DNA of 64,000 nucleotides from Pseudomonadota bacterium (GTDB taxonomy: Bacteria > Pseudomonadota > Gammaproteobacteria > Competibacterales > Competibacteraceae). Under the pieces are notes generated by a model, which was not told the DNA's origin, did not search any database, and was given only the letters and a program-made list of their open reading frames with translations. The DNA lies in assembly GCA_022709365.1 (NCBI GenBank), contig JAKLIY010000013.1, forward strand, positions 26,988 through 90,987, written 5' to 3'. Both the position numbers and the translations under genes were made by a program. Positions 60,714 through 64,000 of this stretch are shown piece after piece (the stretch's first letter is position 1; each line of letters opens with the position of its first letter).

Positions 60714-61211
60714 ATGCCTTCCGTCCGGGCCTACATCGGCATCGGCAGTAACCTGAACGACCCGGTAGCCCAGGTTCAACAGGCGTTCCGGGCGCTGGCG
60801 GAATTGCCCGCCAGCCGGTTGATGGCCTGTTCCCCGCTCTATCGCTCCGCTCCGGTCGGCGGGCCTCCCGATCAACCCGATTATGTCAACGCGGTGGCCG
60901 CGCTGGATACGGCGTTGAGTCCAGAGGAGTTGCTGACGGCGCTCCAGGCAGTGGAAATCCAGCAGGGCCGGGTGCGAACGGTCCGCTGGGGGCCACGCAC
61001 GCTGGATCTGGATGTATTGCTGTATGGTTCAACGATCCGCAACGATTCTTGGCTGACTCTGCCGCATCCCCGCCTGCATGAACGGGCCTTTGTCCTCTAT
61101 CCCCTGTACGACATTGCCCCGGATTTGACCCTTCCCGGTGGGGGTCCATTAAGCGAATTGCTTGCTCATGGGTCGCTGCTGACCTTGACCCGTCTGGACA
61201 GCGAAAATTAA
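60714..61211 (+). CDS. folK: 2-Amino-4-hydroxy-6-hydroxymethyldihydropteridine pyrophosphokinase
   Basis: Transfers pyrophosphate from ATP to the pterin in folate synthesis. The 165-aa product has the family motifs YIGIGSNLNDP, PLYRSAPVGGPPDQPDYVNA, and the signature RWGPRTLDLDVLLYG near residue 95, then LPHPRLHERAFVLYPL. It is 15 nt downstream of pcnB, the common arrangement, and is followed by panB and panC. Confidence 0.96.
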   Translation: MPSVRAYIGIGSNLNDPVAQVQQAFRALAELPASRLMACSPLYRSAPVGGPPDQPDYVNAVAALDTALSPEELLTALQAVEIQQGRVRTVRWGPRTLDLDVLLYGSTIRNDSWLTLPHPRLHERAFVLYPLYDIAPDLTLPGGGPLSELLAHGSLLTLTRLDSEN

Positions 61212-61315
61212 CCGGTTAGGATAAGCCGATTCGTTCAGCTCCTCTTATCATTCCATGAACCCGCCGCCGCCGCTCGATCCATCCTCGACTGGCGCGGCTC
61301 CACTCCGAGTACGCC

Positions 61316-62134
61316 ATGTATCAGCCATCCCCGACCCGTAAATCGATCACGCTCACCACCCTGGCGAAAATGAAACGCGACCGGGAGAAATTCACGGTGC
61401 TGACGGCTTATGACGCCAGCTTTGCAGTATTAATGGAGGCCACCGGCGTAGAAGTCCTCCTGGTTGGCGATTCGCTGGGTATGGTGATTCAGGGCCAGCG
61501 CACCACCGTGCCGGTCACTATGGAAGATATGATTTATCACACACGCATGGTGGCGCGAGGTTGCCAGACGGCGCTGTTGATGGCTGACATGCCGTTCGCC
61601 AGCTACGCTACGGTTGATCAAGCGGTGTACAACGCCGCCCGGTTGATGCAGGAAGGCGGCGCGCAGATGGTCAAGCTGGAGGGTGGCGGCGCTCTGGCCG
61701 AGACGGTGCGCCAACTGAGTCGCAACGGCATTCCGGTCTGTGCGCATCTGGGTTTGCTGCCGCAATCGGTTCACAAGCTCGGCGGCTACAAGGTGCAAGG
61801 CCGGGACGCCGCTGCCGCCCAGCAGATTCTCGATGAGGCGCTGGCGTTGCAGGAGGCCGGCGCGGATGTGGCGCTGGTGGAATGCATCCCGGCGGAACTG
61901 GCGGGGCGGCTCACGGCGGCGCTGGATATTCCGTTGATCGGCATTGGCGCCGGGCCGGACTGCGACGCTCAGGTGCTGGTGTGCTACGACATGCTGGGCA
62001 TCACGCCGGGACGCCGGCCCAAGTTTTCCAAAAATTTCCTGACCGGCTGCGATAGTGTGCAGGCGGCGGTGGAAGCCTATGTCCGTGCGGTCAAGAGCGG
62101 CGAGTTTCCCGGCCCGGATCATTGCATCGCCTGA
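61316..62134 (+). CDS. panB: 3-Methyl-2-oxobutanoate hydroxymethyltransferase
   Basis: First step of pantothenate synthesis, making ketopantoate from ketoisovalerate and methylene-tetrahydrofolate. The 272-aa product has TAYDASFA, VGDSLGMVIQGQ, and the active-site region VCAHLGLLPQSVHKLGGYKVQG. Length is standard. It forms a unit with panC, 15 nt downstream. Confidence 0.96.
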   Translation: MYQPSPTRKSITLTTLAKMKRDREKFTVLTAYDASFAVLMEATGVEVLLVGDSLGMVIQGQRTTVPVTMEDMIYHTRMVARGCQTALLMADMPFASYATVDQAVYNAARLMQEGGAQMVKLEGGGALAETVRQLSRNGIPVCAHLGLLPQSVHKLGGYKVQGRDAAAAQQILDEALALQEAGADVALVECIPAELAGRLTAALDIPLIGIGAGPDCDAQVLVCYDMLGITPGRRPKFSKNFLTGCDSVQAAVEAYVRAVKSGEFPGPDHCIA

Positions 62135-62149
62135 ACGCGGAGGTGCGCT

Positions 62150-63016
62150 ATGCAAACTGTCCATACGATTGCTGAATTGCGCGCCCAGGTCGCGGTCTGG
62201 AAGCGGGCCGGGGAACGGGTCGCTTTTGTGCCCACCATGGGCAATCTGCACCGGGGCCATATTCATTTGGTGGAACGGGCGCGGGCGTGGGCGTCGCGCA
62301 TTGTGGCGAGTATTTTCGTCAATCCATTGCAGTTTGGCCCCCATGAGGATTTTGCCGCCTATCCCCGCACGCTGGCGGAAGATTCCCGCCAGTTAGCCGC
62401 CGTTGGCCTTGATCTGCTCTTCGCGCCGGGCGTGGCCGAGGTCTATCCGCGCCCTTTGGAGGCCATGACGCAGGTGACGGTACCCGAATTGCCAGCGGTG
62501 TTGTGCGGGGCGAGCCGACCGACCCATTTTCTCGGCGTGACGACCGTAGTGACTAAGTTGTTCAACATGGCGCAACCGGATGTCGCGGTGTTCGGCGAGA
62601 AGGATTGGCAACAATTGGTGATTATTCGGCGGATGGCCGCTGATCTGGATATGCCGGTGGAGATTGTCGGTGTACCGACAGTGCGGGAAGCGGATGGTTT
62701 GGCGATGAGTTCGCGCAATGGTTATCTGTCGCCCGAACAACGGGCGGTCGCGCCGACGTTGTATGCGACTTTGCAAGCCTTGGCGGAACGGTGGCGGTCT
62801 GGGGAACGGGATGATCTGCGTCTGGAAGAGGCGGGCAAGGCGCAACTGGCGGCGGCGGGTTTCCGCCCGGATTATCTGGAAATTCGTCGGGCGGATAATT
62901 TGCAGCGTCCTGCCCCGGAGGAGGCGACGGCGGATTTGCGGATTTTCGCGGCGGCCTGGCTGGGTCGGGCGCGGCTGATGGATAATCTGCCGCTGGCGTT
63001 CTCGGCGGATGCCTGA
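62150..63016 (+). CDS. panC: Pantothenate synthetase
   Basis: Joins pantoate and beta-alanine using ATP. The 288-aa product has the nucleotidyl-transferase HIGH-like motif [10 protein letters not shown] (near residue 31), [24 protein letters not shown], and the KMSKS-like [15 protein letters not shown] lies before the ATG. It ends the folK-panB-panC region; beyond it the DNA becomes accessory. panD is not seen. Confidence 0.96.
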   Translation: MQTVHTIAELRAQVAVWKRAGERVAFVPTMGNLHRGHIHLVERARAWASRIVASIFVNPLQFGPHEDFAAYPRTLAEDSRQLAAVGLDLLFAPGVAEVYPRPLEAMTQVTVPELPAVLCGASRPTHFLGVTTVVTKLFNMAQPDVAVFGEKDWQQLVIIRRMAADLDMPVEIVGVPTVREADGLAMSSRNGYLSPEQRAVAPTLYATLQALAERWRSGERDDLRLEEAGKAQLAAAGFRPDYLEIRRADNLQRPAPEEATADLRIFAAAWLGRARLMDNLPLAFSADA

Positions 63017-63088
63017 AAATCAGGCGTGGAATAGGGACATTCTCGATATTCGCCTCGCTGATGAGTCCCCCTGACCCGACGGAGCCTC

Positions 63089-63382
63089 TTGATGACCCCG
63101 GATCGCATTCGGCAATGGCATCGCCTGTTTGGGATCACCCTGACCGACGTATTCAGTGACAGCCCTTGGCGGGTGGAACTGGAAAAGGAATTGGCGTTGC
63201 AAAGCCAGTTACTGGATGTGGTCATCATCGAACAGACCCGTGGGGTGACGGAGGGTCCTTCCGCTACGGGTGTGGAGCTGCCTGATGGACTGGACGGCTT
63301 GCGCGCCCATAATCTGCTGACCTACAAATCCCACCATGAACCGCTTGACGGTTGGGCGCTGGATGAATTGATCGGGCATTAG
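63089..63382 (+). pseudogene. Truncated N-terminal part of a nuclease-like gene
   Basis: A 97-codon frame opening MTPDRIRQWHRLFGITLTDV. It resembles the N-terminal part of Rpn/PD-(D/E)XK nuclease-type proteins, with a Tyr/Asp-rich middle (NLLTYKSHHEPLDGWALDELIGH), where the full-length proteins would continue beyond the point where this one meets a TAG. No catalytic core remains. Downstream sequence does not resume a recognisable frame. A GGAG precedes the ATG. A real 97-aa product is possible, but truncation is more likely. Confidence 0.45.
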
Positions 63383-63470
63383 GTGATTTCCTAAAAAGAA
63401 GTTACCATTTCAAGCGGTTTGATCAGGATATCCTATTTGGGTAAAAGGGGGTTCCTTTCCAATTTTTTCC

Positions 63471-63495
63471 CTCCTGTAAATTTTCCTGTGATCGC
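63471..63495. repeat. Dispersed 25-bp repeat, copy 2
   Basis: CTCCTGTAAATTTTCCTGTG plus ATCGC; 23 of 25 bases match 7103-7127. It lies about 145 nt upstream of the IS630-type transposase start and may be its terminal inverted repeat. I see nothing else in the 63383-63638 gap. Confidence 0.5.
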
Positions 63496-63638
63496 CTACG
63501 AATTTGCAGCCAATCGTAATTGTTCCGTAGTCTACCTAATAGTAATCCCTACATGATCGAGGAACTAAGTTATAGATAAATTGTCTGAATTGCTGCGATT
63601 CGGATTGATAGGCCACTATAAAATATGAGGATACTATC

Positions 63639-64000
63639 ATGAAAGCTGAATGGTTATTTGATGCACGTAAAATCCCTGATGAAGTCATGAATTACCTGAT
63701 GCGAATTGCGGTGCAAGCCATAGAAGAAAAGCACTATAGTCCCGAATGAGTTACGGATTTATTGGGTATTTCTCGAAGCAGTATTTATGATTGGCTGAAT
63801 TGGTATCGCAATGGTGGAGAAGAAGATCTCGATACTAGAAAAGCTCCAGGAGTACCTTGGGTTATGACCCCAAACATGGATGAATGGCTAAAAGAAACGA
63901 TTATTCATTCAACTCCTGAAGATCATGGTTATGATACCGTATTGTGGACATTAACTATCATCGTTGATCTATTAAAGGAGAAATTTGGTATTCTGGTATC
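63639..64000 (+). pseudogene. IS630-type transposase, in-frame stop, runs off the edge
   Basis: From ATG 63639 the frame reads MKAEWLFDARKIPDEVMN..., meets a TGA at 63747-63749 (codon 37), and then continues in the same frame through an HTH segment (DLLGISRSSIYDWLNWYRNGG) and a second winged-helix region (LKETIIHSTPEDHGYDT) to the window end. This layout is typical of IS630-family transposase N-termini. The catalytic DDE domain lies beyond the window. The stop suggests an inactive copy, unless translation restarts or reads through. Confidence 0.75.

Noticed and set aside
59376..60875. A 499-codon open frame antisense to pcnB and folK
   Set aside because: It shadows two well-supported genes and has no recognisable domain.

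Overview
The window is chromosomal DNA of a gammaproteobacterium. It carries the canonical origin-proximal order mnmE-yidC-yidD-rnpA-rpmH | dnaA-oriC-dnaN-recF-gyrB, a pyrR-pyrB-pyrC' operon of pseudomonad type, leuB-asd-fimV, pilT, a type II secretion cluster and metXW. Protein style and the moderately high GC of the core suggest something near the Competibacteraceae or purple-sulfur relatives. That placement is an impression, not a tested result.

Layout. 0-9.3 kb is core: nadC, dsbD-cutA, groES-groEL behind a sigma-32-like promoter, a sigma-70 promoter and a perfect CIRCE operator, a split membrane/spermidine-synthase-like pair, and ETF-ubiquinone oxidoreductase. 9,307-26,577 is an integrative element bounded by a perfect 37-bp direct repeat that overlaps the last codons of mnmE. 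It holds a tyrosine integrase, an AlpA-like regulator, a TOPRIM primase-helicase with iteron-like repeats inside its gene, a second TOPRIM protein, and an AT-rich five-frame cassette: degenerate phospholipase-D-like protein, nuclease-RecQ fusion, coiled-coil protein, a broken small frame, and an AlbA/Schlafen-type ATP-binding protein. This cassette is the best candidate here for an undescribed, probably defensive, system. Older debris (a DUF932 fragment and a DUF5681 protein) lies at the far end of the element.

26.5-37.5 kb is the replication-origin region, with 13 perfect DnaA boxes in two opposed clusters around an AT-rich stretch and a 60-bp tandem duplication. 37.5-47.5 kb holds yqgE, ruvX, pyrR-pyrB-pyrC' (the last lacking two metal-binding histidines), pilT, yggS, proC, yggT, yggU, metX and metW. 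47.5-54.4 kb is gspG-N followed by a lytic transglycosylase. 54.4-63.0 kb holds fimV, asd, leuB, tRNA-Glu(CTC), pcnB, folK, panB and panC. The last kilobase is decaying accessory DNA: a truncated nuclease-like gene and an IS630-type transposase with an in-frame stop that runs off the edge.

How the genes work together. The oriC block couples replication initiation (DnaA, DnaN, RecF, GyrB) with ribosome, RNase P and membrane-insertion genes. In the element, integrase, AlpA, primase and iterons form a P4-like maintenance module, and the downstream cassette reads as cargo. GC-rich palindromic repeats recur between and even inside genes (dsbD, gspK). No CRISPR array and no rRNA were seen.
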